From NCBI GenBank assembly GCA_944381335.1, contig CALWKT010000034.1:1-24052 (forward strand): DNA of 24,052 nt, read 5' to 3'. A program made the translations under genes and the position numbers. Origin of the DNA: an uncultured Christensenellaceae bacterium. Lineage in GTDB: Bacteria; Bacillota_A; Clostridia; Christensenellales; UBA3700. The notes below the pieces were generated by a model, which did not search any database, was not told the DNA's origin, and was given only the letters and a program-made list of their open reading frames with translations. Shown here piece by piece: positions 15,043-22,023 of this stretch. The first letter of the stretch is position 1; each line of letters opens with the position of its first letter.

Positions 15043-16194
15043 TCACACCACGTTGATTATAAAGCTGACTATCCAGACCGCAAGCGTAAGGATAAAGCTG
15101 TATATCAACGCTTTCTTATCCTTCATTGCCAGCTTTTTCTTCTTCGCATCTATATCCGCGCGTACGACCATCTGTTCGGCTTCGGTGACGGCGCCGCTCA
15201 ATTTTTCAGCCGTCTCTGCGGCTTCGGCGTTTTCCTCAAAGATCTCTTCGTCCGAACGGTGCAAAGCGAAGAACGTGCGCTGCATTGCCGGCACAGCGTA
15301 TTTTTTGCCGGCGTAAGTTGCCGCCGCGTCATCCGACAACGTCTCTTTGCGCGGATTCTTCTCTCTGTATTTTTTGCATATCGCGATCATCGCCCACAGA
15401 AGAAGCACGGTCGCTATAAGTCCCGCGACGCATACGACCGCCCAGAGTCCGGCGGAAAGGTTTATCGGCTTCCCGAGGTTTTCGAGATAACCGAGCACCA
15501 GCGCGAGCGCGTTGTTGAGAAAATGCAGAATTATCGACGGAACAAGACTGCGCGTGGAGAAATAAAGCACCGCGCACACAACGCCCAGAATGAACTGGTG
15601 AACGAGTTGAAGCGGATTGCCGTGCATAAACGCAAAAAGCGCGGACGAAACAAAAATTGCGAAGAAGTATCCGTTTTTCGAAAGTCCTCTCGCTATATTT
15701 CCTCTGAAAAGGTACTCTTCAGCCACCGCGGGTATCAGCGCGACAAACACCAGCGTAAGCGCCAGATCCGAACCGCTGTCCACGACAACCGACGTGACGT
15801 TTTCAGTCCTGTAACCTATGAGTTCCACCAACTTTACGAACGCGTTCGCAAGCGGAGATCCCAGGCATATCACCGCAACGGTAAGCGGTATGCAGAGAAG
15901 CGCGACCCAGGGAGAGAACTTCGTCTCGAAACCCATGTCGAACAGCAGATTCCTGCCGCGGATCTTGCCGTAAGCAAGCGGAGTGAGGAAAAACGCCAGT
16001 TCGTTGAGCGAAGTGATCAGACATATCCCTCCCATCGTGGAAGTGAACGTGTCGGGCACGTCTGTCATCGCCAGGAGGACGACGAGCGCTATCTGAAGAA
16101 AAAGCTTGAGAACGTAACTGCCGATAAACATTGCTCCGGCGTCGTACGTCTCGAGATATGGATAATTCTTTTGTCCGTATTCGAAAATTTTCAT
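15043..16194 (-). CDS. CPBP-family intramembrane metalloprotease with C-terminal coiled coil
   Basis: A 383-residue polytopic membrane protein. The three CPBP/Abi motifs are intact: E159-E160-YLF-R164, F187-AFM-H191 and H224-FLN-N228. Relatives cleave CAAX proteins in eukaryotes; bacterial members act in bacteriocin self-immunity, regulated proteolysis or sortase-type anchoring. About eight hydrophobic segments are visible. After the core (about 275) comes an unusual tail: a charged Ala/Glu-rich stretch at about 315-355 likely to form a helix or coiled coil, and one more membrane segment at about 362-382. The tail may bind a partner or gate the active site. The start overlaps the yycJ stop by four bases (ATGA), so the two are translationally coupled. 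The substrate is unknown. Confidence 0.9.
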   Translation of the reverse strand: MKIFEYGQKNYPYLETYDAGAMFIGSYVLKLFLQIALVVLLAMTDVPDTFTSTMGGICLITSLNELAFFLTPLAYGKIRGRNLLFDMGFETKFSPWVALLCIPLTVAVICLGSPLANAFVKLVELIGYRTENVTSVVVDSGSDLALTLVFVALIPAVAEEYLFRGNIARGLSKNGYFFAIFVSSALFAFMHGNPLQLVHQFILGVVCAVLYFSTRSLVPSIILHFLNNALALVLGYLENLGKPINLSAGLWAVVCVAGLIATVLLLWAMIAICKKYREKNPRKETLSDDAAATYAGKKYAVPAMQRTFFALHRSDEEIFEENAEAAETAEKLSGAVTEAEQMVVRADIDAKKKKLAMKDKKALIYSFILTLAVWIVSFIINVV

Positions 16195-16985
16195 ATTCTG
16201 ATGATCTCCGACGGGCGGTACTGATATGCGACGTCAAGCAGAACGTCTTTTCCCTCCCGTATGCCGTGTTTGTCCAGTTGCTCCCTGGTCGCTTCAAAGG
16301 CAAGTTCGGGAGTGTTGTTGTCTTCACTGAGATGCGCGAGCAGTATCCTTTCGGCGCCGCTCGCTACCAGTTGCGACGATACCGCCGCGCTGTCGGCGTT
16401 TGACAGATGCCCGTTCTTGCCGGCGATCCTCACTTTGAGCGGATACGGATATCTGCCCTTTTCAAGCATCAGCTTGTCGTGATTGCTTTCTATTATCACC
16501 GCTTTGCATCCGCAAAGTCTCGACAGAGTATGATCGCTTACGAACCCGAGGTCGGTCGCGACGGCAATATCCGTCCTGCCGTCAGTCAGCCTGTACCCTA
16601 CGGTATAGCGCGCGTCGTGAGGAAGCCGGAAAGGTTCCACGTGCAGATCACCGACGTCGAAGCCCGCCTCGAACCCGTCCACGTGCTCGTACGCGGTCAC
16701 GATCTCTCCCCTGGAGCGCATCGTCTCGAAACAGGTCAGCGGCATATACGCTTTCGCGCCGTACTCCTTGCAGAACTGATCCACTCCTTTCACGTGATCC
16801 GAATGTTCGTGAGTCACGAGAACGGCGCATACCTTGTCAAGATCAATTCCCCTTAAAGCCGCGCGGAGTTTAAGCTCCCTGACCGTAAGCCCCTGGTCCA
16901 CGATGAGCGCAGTGTCTCCGCTTCTTATATAAGTACAATTGCCCTTGCTTCCGCTGGCAAGGGTGCAGATTTCAAGATTTCCCAT
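16191..16985 (-). CDS. yycJ: YycJ/WalJ-like metallo-beta-lactamase-fold hydrolase
   Basis: A 264-residue protein, the same length as Bacillus YycJ. The metal-binding THEHSDH motif is at 58-64, with a further metal His in LPHDARYT and Asp in VATDLGFVSD. ASGSKGNC near the start, ESNHD, a GRYPYPLKVRI segment, and ILLAHLSEDNNTPELA are all hallmarks of YycJ rather than RNase J, RNase Z or glyoxalase II. YycJ relatives show nuclease-like features, and in Firmicutes with WalRK the gene affects cell-wall homeostasis and coordination of division with replication. No walRK genes are present here. It heads the long minus-strand cluster and has its own extended -10 promoter. No clear Shine-Dalgarno is seen near the ATG. 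Confidence 0.92.
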   Translation of the reverse strand: MGNLEICTLASGSKGNCTYIRSGDTALIVDQGLTVRELKLRAALRGIDLDKVCAVLVTHEHSDHVKGVDQFCKEYGAKAYMPLTCFETMRSRGEIVTAYEHVDGFEAGFDVGDLHVEPFRLPHDARYTVGYRLTDGRTDIAVATDLGFVSDHTLSRLCGCKAVIIESNHDKLMLEKGRYPYPLKVRIAGKNGHLSNADSAAVSSQLVASGAERILLAHLSEDNNTPELAFEATREQLDKHGIREGKDVLLDVAYQYRPSEIIRI

Positions 16986-17002
16986 ACTACCGATACGCTT
17001 TT

Positions 17003-17037
17003 CGCGCGTGCGCGTATATATGCGTGCGCGCTTTTTT
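17003..17037 (+). terminator. GC-rich terminator made of alternating pyrimidine-purine DNA
   Basis: Bases 17003-17031 alternate strictly between pyrimidine and purine (CG, TG and TA steps only). They fold into a stem of 11-13 bp (17004 pairs with 17031), followed by six T (17032-17037) on plus. Three pairs are G-T/T-G, which pair only in plus-strand RNA, so the terminator faces the fumarase genes. On the other strand it lies in the yycJ 5' leader. Confidence 0.7.
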
Positions 17038-17049
17038 CAGCGTTATATA

Positions 17050-17079
17050 ATTGTATCATATTTTCATTGTGCTAATCAA
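17050..17079 (-). promoter_or_regulatory. Promoter of the yycJ cluster
   Basis: On the minus strand, TTGATT (17079-17074), 18 bases, then TACAAT (17055-17050) preceded by TGA, an extended -10. The leader to the yycJ ATG is about 60 bases and includes the alternating GC-rich tract. Confidence 0.6.
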
Positions 17080-17096
17080 CTTTATTGTGGTAAAAT
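17067..17096 (+). promoter_or_regulatory. Promoter of the fumarase operon
   Basis: TTGTGC (17067-17072), 18 bases, then TAAAAT (17091-17096) preceded by TGG, an extended -10. Its -35 abuts the -35 of the opposing yycJ promoter. The leader is short, about 15 bases, and is nearly filled by the ribosome binding site GGAGGAA (17108-17114). Confidence 0.55.
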
Positions 17097-17116
17097 ACAT
17101 ATATATCGGAGGAAAT

Positions 17117-17974
17117 ATGACAAATATAGACGTAAAGCTGATCGCCGACGGAATAATACGCTCCGTCGACAGAATAAGTTGCGAAGTCGAGCCGTCATGC
17201 GCCGCCGCTCTTGTCGCCGCGCGCGACGGAGAAAACGGACAGACAGCACGCTTCGCTCTGGACGTGATGTGCAAAAACGTAGAATACGCGAAGCAGGCGC
17301 ACCTGCCAGTATGCCAGGACACCGGGATGGCGGTCGTCTTTCTCAAAATAGGTCAGGACGCGCGCCTCGTCGGAGGGAACCTAACCGAAGCCGTGAACGG
17401 CGCGGTCAGAGAGGCGTTCAGACCGCTCAGAAAATCCGTGCTCGACCCCGTTTCCAGGATCAATACCAAGGACAATACCCCCGCCGTGATTCACGTTGAC
17501 ATCGTACCGGGCGACGAAGTGAAAGCGGAAATAATTCTCAAAGGCTTCGGCAGCGAAAACATGTCTGCGCTTTATATGCTGAACCCCGCGCAGGGTCTGG
17601 AGACCGCGAAAGACCTGATCGTACAGACGGTGAAAAACGCGGCAAGCAACCCCTGCCCTCCCGTGATAATCGGAGTGGGACTGGGCGGAACTTTCGAAAA
17701 ATGCGCAGAAATGAGCAAGCACGCTCTTTTCCGCAAGATAGGCAGCGAAAACCCCGACCCCGTTCTCGACGCGCTTGAAAAAGAACTTCTTGAGAGGGTG
17801 AACGGTCTCGGGATCGGCGCCCAGGGCTTCGGCGGCAAGACGACCGCGCTCGGATTGTTTATAGAAAGTTACCCCACGCACATTTCCTCTCTGCCCGTCG
17901 CGGTAAACGTGCTCTGCCACTGCTCGCGCGCGGCGGCGTTCACGGTAAGCGGAAAAGGAGTCAGATATGAGTGA
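17117..17974 (+). CDS. Class I fumarate hydratase, alpha subunit
   Basis: A 285-residue subunit of the oxygen-sensitive [4Fe-4S] fumarase that interconverts fumarate and malate. In anaerobes it serves the reductive or branched TCA pathway. The N-terminal domain of E. coli FumA/TtdA is covered in full. Cysteine positions expected to hold the cluster are visible: C66 in LPVCQDTG, C180 in NPCPPVI, and C267/C269 in VLCHCSRA. GVGLGGTFEKC and IGAQGFGGKTTALG are diagnostic. L(+)-tartrate dehydratase alpha is the close alternative and cannot be excluded from sequence alone; genome context favours fumarase. An upstream ATG at 17051 is rejected because it precedes the promoter -10, and GGAGGAA sits directly before 17117. 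It overlaps the beta gene by eight bases. Confidence 0.93.
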   Translation: MTNIDVKLIADGIIRSVDRISCEVEPSCAAALVAARDGENGQTARFALDVMCKNVEYAKQAHLPVCQDTGMAVVFLKIGQDARLVGGNLTEAVNGAVREAFRPLRKSVLDPVSRINTKDNTPAVIHVDIVPGDEVKAEIILKGFGSENMSALYMLNPAQGLETAKDLIVQTVKNAASNPCPPVIIGVGLGGTFEKCAEMSKHALFRKIGSENPDPVLDALEKELLERVNGLGIGAQGFGGKTTALGLFIESYPTHISSLPVAVNVLCHCSRAAAFTVSGKGVRYE

Positions 17975-18494
17975 GATAAGACTGAATATGCCCATTGACA
18001 AAGAAGAACTGAAAAAGCTGAAAGCCGGCGACAACGTCCTGCTTTCCGGCAGTATGTTCGTGTTCCGCGACGCCGGACACAAGCGCCTGTTCGCGAGCAT
18101 CGAAGCCGGCAGACCCGACATAGATTTCGCGGGCGAAACCGTCTATTTCATGGGTCCGTGCCCCGCGCAGAAAGGTCAGATCATGGGCAGTTGCGGGCCG
18201 ACGACTTCTTGCCGCATGGACAAGTACACCCCGTATATGTTCGACCACGGTCTGTGCGCTCAGGTGGGCAAAGGCAAAAGAAGCGCGGACTGCGTGGAAG
18301 CTTTCAAAAGAAACGGCGGCGTTTACTTTGCGGCGATAGGCGGCGCGGGCGCGCTGTACAGCAGATGCGTGACGAACGTCGAAGAGATCTGCTACCCCGA
18401 CCTCGGCACCGAAGCGATCAGAAGGATAACGGTAAAAGACTTTCCCGTCGTCGTCGCCATCGACAGCAACGGCAACAGCGTTTACAACGAATAA
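17967..18494 (+). CDS. Class I fumarate hydratase, beta subunit
   Basis: A 175-residue subunit, equivalent to the C-terminal domain of single-chain class I fumarases. With the alpha subunit it forms the fumarate/malate active site. The KAGDNVLLSGSMFVFRDAGHKR segment near 19-40, the GPCPAQKGQIMGSCGPTTS stretch near 63-81 with M83-D84-K85-Y86, and the GGAGALY motif near 124-130 are all characteristic. The start codon overlaps the end of the alpha gene (ATGAGTGA), and AAGGAG lies inside the alpha reading frame, so the two are translated in a coupled manner, consistent with a 1:1 complex. The terminator follows 28 bases after the stop. Confidence 0.94.
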   Translation: MSEIRLNMPIDKEELKKLKAGDNVLLSGSMFVFRDAGHKRLFASIEAGRPDIDFAGETVYFMGPCPAQKGQIMGSCGPTTSCRMDKYTPYMFDHGLCAQVGKGKRSADCVEAFKRNGGVYFAAIGGAGALYSRCVTNVEEICYPDLGTEAIRRITVKDFPVVVAIDSNGNSVYNE

Positions 18495-18522
18495 CCGTGC
18501 AACGGAAATAAATACGGCATTG

Positions 18523-18548
18523 AAAAAGCGGAGTTCCCTCCGCTTTTT
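18523..18548. terminator. Bidirectional terminator between fumarase and ABC exporter
   Basis: AAAAAGCGGAG (18523-18533) pairs with CTCCGCTTTTT (18538-18548) around a TTCC loop. The stem has T runs on both strands, so it can end the plus-strand fumarase operon and, 90 bases past its last stop codon, the minus-strand ABC operon. Confidence 0.92.
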
Positions 18549-18637
18549 GTCTGCCATGATGTGCCCGGTTTTAATTCAACGTCCGGTAAAAACGCCCTCG
18601 TTTAAAGCCGCATCCTGCACGGCGTTTACGCCAGGCG

Positions 18638-19660
18638 TTATCTGCAATCGCATCTGAGCGCGACAGTCGAAGCCGCGAGCGCCGAGACAGCGGCGATGAA
18701 CGCCGTCATCGCGACGTTTGCGTAAAGAAACGGATCCCTGTAACCGATCGTATTGAACATCAGTCCCGCGACCGGTATCAGCCTCAGTTCATCCGTTCTC
18801 ATATCGCCTTTGACCGCAACGTAAATTCCGACCGCAAAAAGCGCAGCAATCAACACCAGGGCGAAAAATATTGCGGTTTTTCTGTACTTGAACAACCCTG
18901 ACATAAGCCCGACAAAATAGACGGCGACGCTTGCGACGAAATAGGCAAGGAGTCTGCCGGCGACCAGTTCGAAACAACTGCCGATCGTCAATCCGGACTC
19001 TCCGGAACAATAAAACCATCTGCCGGGCGAACACGCGATCCCTATAAACGCAACGGCAATGATCAGCAGATACAGAGCCGAAGCCAGCGCCGCGTCCCAC
19101 GTTATCCCGGAGAGGAAAAGTTCCTTTCTGCCGGCATCGCACAAAAGCGCGGTCTTTCTTTGCGCGCCGAATGCGGAAGCTCCCCTGAGCGCGCCGGTCA
19201 CGAACGAATACACCAGGATCACAGCTCCGCATACAAACGCCGCGTTGAGCGCGAAAACGCTTCCTTTCGTATCCTTTCCCGAATGACTGACGATCGTTTC
19301 CGGCAGTTCCTGCAACGAGAGGTTTATATAGTCTCCCGAATTTGTACCCGTCTTTACGAAATGTCTGAGCAATTCCAGCCTGTCCCGGTTCCCGCTGAGG
19401 ACTCCTTCCGAAAAATCGTAGACCGTATCGGCTTCAGCCTTGCCTTCGTAGACGTCGAAATATTTTTCAAGTTCCGCTATTTCGCTTTCATAGTTTTCAG
19501 AATCGCCGTAACTCACGTCGTTCACAGAGCATGCGTCGTACGCCAGCGCCCCTATCGCGCACAAAATGCACAGAAGCGCAACGAAGAAAACCGTTGAACG
19601 CTTGTAGTCCAGCACGAAAAATTTTCTCTCTGATTTCAAAGCGAAGGCGAAATTTTTCAC
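18638..19660 (-). CDS. ABC-2-type exporter permease (second copy)
   Basis: A 340-residue membrane protein. One hydrophobic segment near 23-43 is followed by a soluble, probably extracellular stretch of about 100 residues, then five further membrane segments in the last two thirds. It is a paralogue of the neighbouring permease: the extracellular part shares the pattern D/LKVY-(D/E)-G-(D/K)-A followed by TGT-x-S-x-DY, and both end with IPV.GL...GY before the last helix. It would form the channel with that permease, driven by the ATPase. It starts at GTG within a GTGA overlap with the upstream gene. Genes of this layout export peptides, lantibiotics or lipids; the substrate is unknown. Confidence 0.85.
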   Translation of the reverse strand: MKNFAFALKSERKFFVLDYKRSTVFFVALLCILCAIGALAYDACSVNDVSYGDSENYESEIAELEKYFDVYEGKAEADTVYDFSEGVLSGNRDRLELLRHFVKTGTNSGDYINLSLQELPETIVSHSGKDTKGSVFALNAAFVCGAVILVYSFVTGALRGASAFGAQRKTALLCDAGRKELFLSGITWDAALASALYLLIIAVAFIGIACSPGRWFYCSGESGLTIGSCFELVAGRLLAYFVASVAVYFVGLMSGLFKYRKTAIFFALVLIAALFAVGIYVAVKGDMRTDELRLIPVAGLMFNTIGYRDPFLYANVAMTAFIAAVSALAASTVALRCDCR

Positions 19661-20631
19661 AGTTCTCTCTCCTTGAATCCCGCGTAACCCGCAACAAGCG
19701 CAGCGACCGCGAGTGCAATATTTATCAGAAGCGCAACCGGCGTATACGCGGAATAACCTGTATCGTCCGCGATCAGTCCGATGACGGGTATAAACTCCGT
19801 CACTGCGTTGAACACGGCGGAATTCAGCGCGTAGCCGATGAAGAACACCACGAAAAACAACGCTATGAGCGCAACCGAAACGGACAGCGCCGGCACGTCC
19901 GTCTTGTCCGTGAAAGCCGCCGTCATATTTACCGCGGCGAAGATCAACGCCATAACCGCAAACATCGCCGCCGCCTTAACTCCGAAAACGGCGAATACGG
20001 ACGAAGCGCGCACGGTGGACGAAAACCCGTCGTATATCAGGTATTTCGCAGACGGAGAACACAGCGCGCATACGAGCATGCACAGCGTGAACGCCGCCCA
20101 TACGCACGCGCAAAGGACTGCGGACGCCGCAACCTCTCCCGCGTACGTTTTCTCGCGTTTTATTCCGCAAAGCAGGACGGTGCGCCTGCGCTCACCCGCA
20201 CCAGCGAAAAAGACTCTCGAACACAGAATCGCCGCTATAATGCACGCGAAAACGCCTCCGAGAAAATAAAATTTCATAAAGTATGCCCCGGCGTAACCGT
20301 TCGTCGCGACGCCCTGATAATAATCGTCTGAAACCGTCCCGGTCGAAAGATAGAATTCAAGATAAGCCTTCTGTTGTTCAAGCGCAAGAAGTCCGTCTGC
20401 GTCGCCGTCGTAAACCTTCAGATCTTCGTTTATCAGGCTGAGTTCGTATTCCATTGACTCCTTGACGTTTTCGAAGCCGGAATAAGGCGGAGCCTCTTCA
20501 GGCTCTGAAGAATAAGCCGCAACCGCAACGACCGTCGCCAACGCAAGCGCGACCAGAAGCGCGAGTGCAAAGACGAGTATCCCTCTTTTTGCGTTCACTC
20601 TCGCAAACGCCGCAAGAAACACCTTTTTCAT
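19657..20631 (-). CDS. ABC-2-type exporter permease (first copy)
   Basis: A 324-residue membrane protein. A first hydrophobic segment at about 17-41 is followed by about 90 soluble residues, then five hydrophobic segments ending at about 318. KREKTYAGEVAAS, after a cytoplasmic RRRT stretch, is the kind of loop that meets the ATPase. It is paralogous to the following permease, which suggests an ATPase dimer with two different channel subunits. It starts by ATGA overlap with the ATPase gene and is overlapped in turn by the second permease. The family gives no substrate; bacitracin- or lantibiotic-type resistance or immunity transporters share this gene layout. Confidence 0.87.
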   Translation of the reverse strand: MKKVFLAAFARVNAKRGILVFALALLVALALATVVAVAAYSSEPEEAPPYSGFENVKESMEYELSLINEDLKVYDGDADGLLALEQQKAYLEFYLSTGTVSDDYYQGVATNGYAGAYFMKFYFLGGVFACIIAAILCSRVFFAGAGERRRTVLLCGIKREKTYAGEVAASAVLCACVWAAFTLCMLVCALCSPSAKYLIYDGFSSTVRASSVFAVFGVKAAAMFAVMALIFAAVNMTAAFTDKTDVPALSVSVALIALFFVVFFIGYALNSAVFNAVTEFIPVIGLIADDTGYSAYTPVALLINIALAVAALVAGYAGFKEREL

Positions 20632-21326
20632 CTGACGTCACCGCTGTGCGAAACCGAAGAAAGAAATTCTTCGTTCAGGTCAATGCCTTCCAGACTGTCG
20701 AAATACGCCTTTATCACTCCTCCGTCAAAGATAGCCGCACAGTCGCAGACGTTTTTGAGTTCAGCGATTATATGCCCGGAAATCAGCACCGAGCAACCGT
20801 CCGCCGCCATCGCTTTTATCACGTCTTCGAACAGTCTGACGCTGACCGGATCCACGCCGTTGAACGGTTCGTCGAGTATCAGCACCTCGGGTCTTTTCAG
20901 AAGCGCAAAAGCGAAATACAACCTTCTTTTCATGCCGAGGGAATACGTCTTATACTGATTGTCCGCCTTCGTTCCTATCCCGACGAGATCGAGGACCTTG
21001 TTCACTCTGTCCTGAGGAACGCCCGGACACAGAGACGCGAAATATACGAGATTCTGCCGCCCTGTCAGAGAACCGTAAAAAGCCGGATCTTCGATCATTG
21101 CGCCCACCTTTTCAGGCGCTTCTCCCCTTTCCGTCTTCTTCCCGCAGATAAGGACCTCGCCGTCGTTTGCAAAAGTCAGTCCGCAGATTATCTTCATCAG
21201 AGTGCTCTTGCCCTCTCCGTTCAGACCCAAAAGTCCGCAGACCCTTCCCTTTCCGACAGTCAGATCCACGCCTTTCAGCACGACGTTCTTTCCGTAACTT
21301 TTCTTTATCCCTCTGATTTCAAGCAT
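20628..21326 (-). CDS. ABC exporter ATPase subunit
   Basis: A 232-residue ATP-binding subunit that powers the two permeases encoded next. Walker A is GLNGEGKST (34-42), the signature YSLGMKRRL (128-136), Walker B VLILDEP (148-154) and the H-loop His185. It belongs to the BcrA/DrrA-like exporter group. I chose ATG 21326 although the in-frame GTG at 21395 is longer, because the GTG lies inside the promoter spacer and so would not be transcribed. The only good Shine-Dalgarno (AAGGAGAGG, 21358-21350) is 23 bases upstream of this ATG, too far for normal use, so the exact start is uncertain. The stop overlaps the permease start. Confidence 0.93.
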   Translation of the reverse strand: MLEIRGIKKSYGKNVVLKGVDLTVGKGRVCGLLGLNGEGKSTLMKIICGLTFANDGEVLICGKKTERGEAPEKVGAMIEDPAFYGSLTGRQNLVYFASLCPGVPQDRVNKVLDLVGIGTKADNQYKTYSLGMKRRLYFAFALLKRPEVLILDEPFNGVDPVSVRLFEDVIKAMAADGCSVLISGHIIAELKNVCDCAAIFDGGVIKAYFDSLEGIDLNEEFLSSVSHSGDVR

Positions 21327-21385
21327 AATGACCGGGCGCTTTGAAAAAGCCTCTCCTTGAACGATTGATTTATATGGCTGATTTA

Positions 21386-21414
21386 ATATTAACACAAGGC
21401 TATACTCATGTCAA
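21386..21414 (-). promoter_or_regulatory. Promoter of the ABC exporter operon
   Basis: On the minus strand, a perfect TTGACA (21414-21409), 17 bases, then TAATAT (21391-21386) preceded by TGT, an extended -10. Transcription would start near 21379, giving a leader of about 53 bases. This places the upstream GTG codon outside the message. Confidence 0.75.
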
Positions 21415-21530
21415 CAACCGTATCTTTTTTCTGTTTCAGGACGCGCGTGTCAAGCATATAGCCCTTCAGACTATTCCATATAAACGATTGTTTAATCTAC
21501 ACGGGCACGTGATTTTGCAAACTGGCGCAT

Positions 21531-21557
21531 AAAAAAGCGCGCTCGTAAAGGGCGCGC
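21531..21557 (-). terminator. Intrinsic terminator after the gene overlapping glnS
   Basis: GCGCGC (21537-21542) pairs with GCGCGC (21552-21557) around a 9-base loop. On the minus strand six T (A at 21531-21536 on plus) follow. It separates the fhs-glnS unit from the ABC operon. Confidence 0.88.
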
Positions 21558-21579
21558 GTCTTTCTTCTTTCATTGCAAA

Positions 21580-22023
21580 TCAGTACAGCTTCTCTTTTGC
21601 GAACTCGCACATCAGCTCGTTGAATTTGTTGTCTCCGCTGACGACGATGTACAGATAATATTCGGTTCCTTCGTATTCGAAAAAGACGTTGTACGACGTT
21701 CTGAAAAACCCCTTCTTCCTGACGTAAAGGATGGGAAGATCTTCCGCTCTCGCGCGTTGCGCGTCCGCCATCAACGATCTGTCGAAGATCCCCTTTTCGG
21801 TGAAGCAATACTCCTCTATCTCGTGATTGCCGAACATTATCTGCAACTTTTCGTACAGATAGACGGTCTTGCCGTCGACAGTTCCCCTTTTGCACCTGAA
21901 CTCGGTGATGTCTTTGGGGTTGAACAGAAGATATCTTGTCCCGTTCGCGGCGTTGTACTTCGAGATCGACTCTTCGTCCGTCTCCTTTATCCCCTTGGGC
22001 GAAAACAGTTTTTTACTTGCCAT
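21580..22023 (-). CDS. Small protein of unknown function, overlapping the glnS end
   Basis: A 147-residue protein I do not recognise. It has no signal peptide or membrane segment. It begins with a basic stretch (MASKKLFSPKG), then alternates short predicted strands (RYLLFN, TVYLYEK, LQIMFG, ILYVRKKGFF, YNVFFEYEGTEYYLYIVVS) and ends with a charged helix, suggesting a small alpha/beta soluble protein. Many aromatic residues lie in the C-terminal half. It overlaps glnS by 11 bases and has no strong ribosome binding site, so it is probably translated by coupling from glnS. A terminator follows 22 bases after the stop. The reading frame, position and terminator make it a real gene; its role is unknown. 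Confidence 0.7.
   Translation of the reverse strand: MASKKLFSPKGIKETDEESISKYNAANGTRYLLFNPKDITEFRCKRGTVDGKTVYLYEKLQIMFGNHEIEEYCFTEKGIFDRSLMADAQRARAEDLPILYVRKKGFFRTSYNVFFEYEGTEYYLYIVVSGDNKFNELMCEFAKEKLY

Noticed and set aside
17051..17116. N-terminal extension of fumarase alpha with hydrophobic residues
   Set aside because: It starts upstream of the promoter -10; GGAGGAA directly precedes the ATG at 17117.
21327..21395. N-terminal extension of the ABC ATPase from GTG
   Set aside because: The GTG is inside the promoter spacer and the extension does not resemble ABC ATPases.
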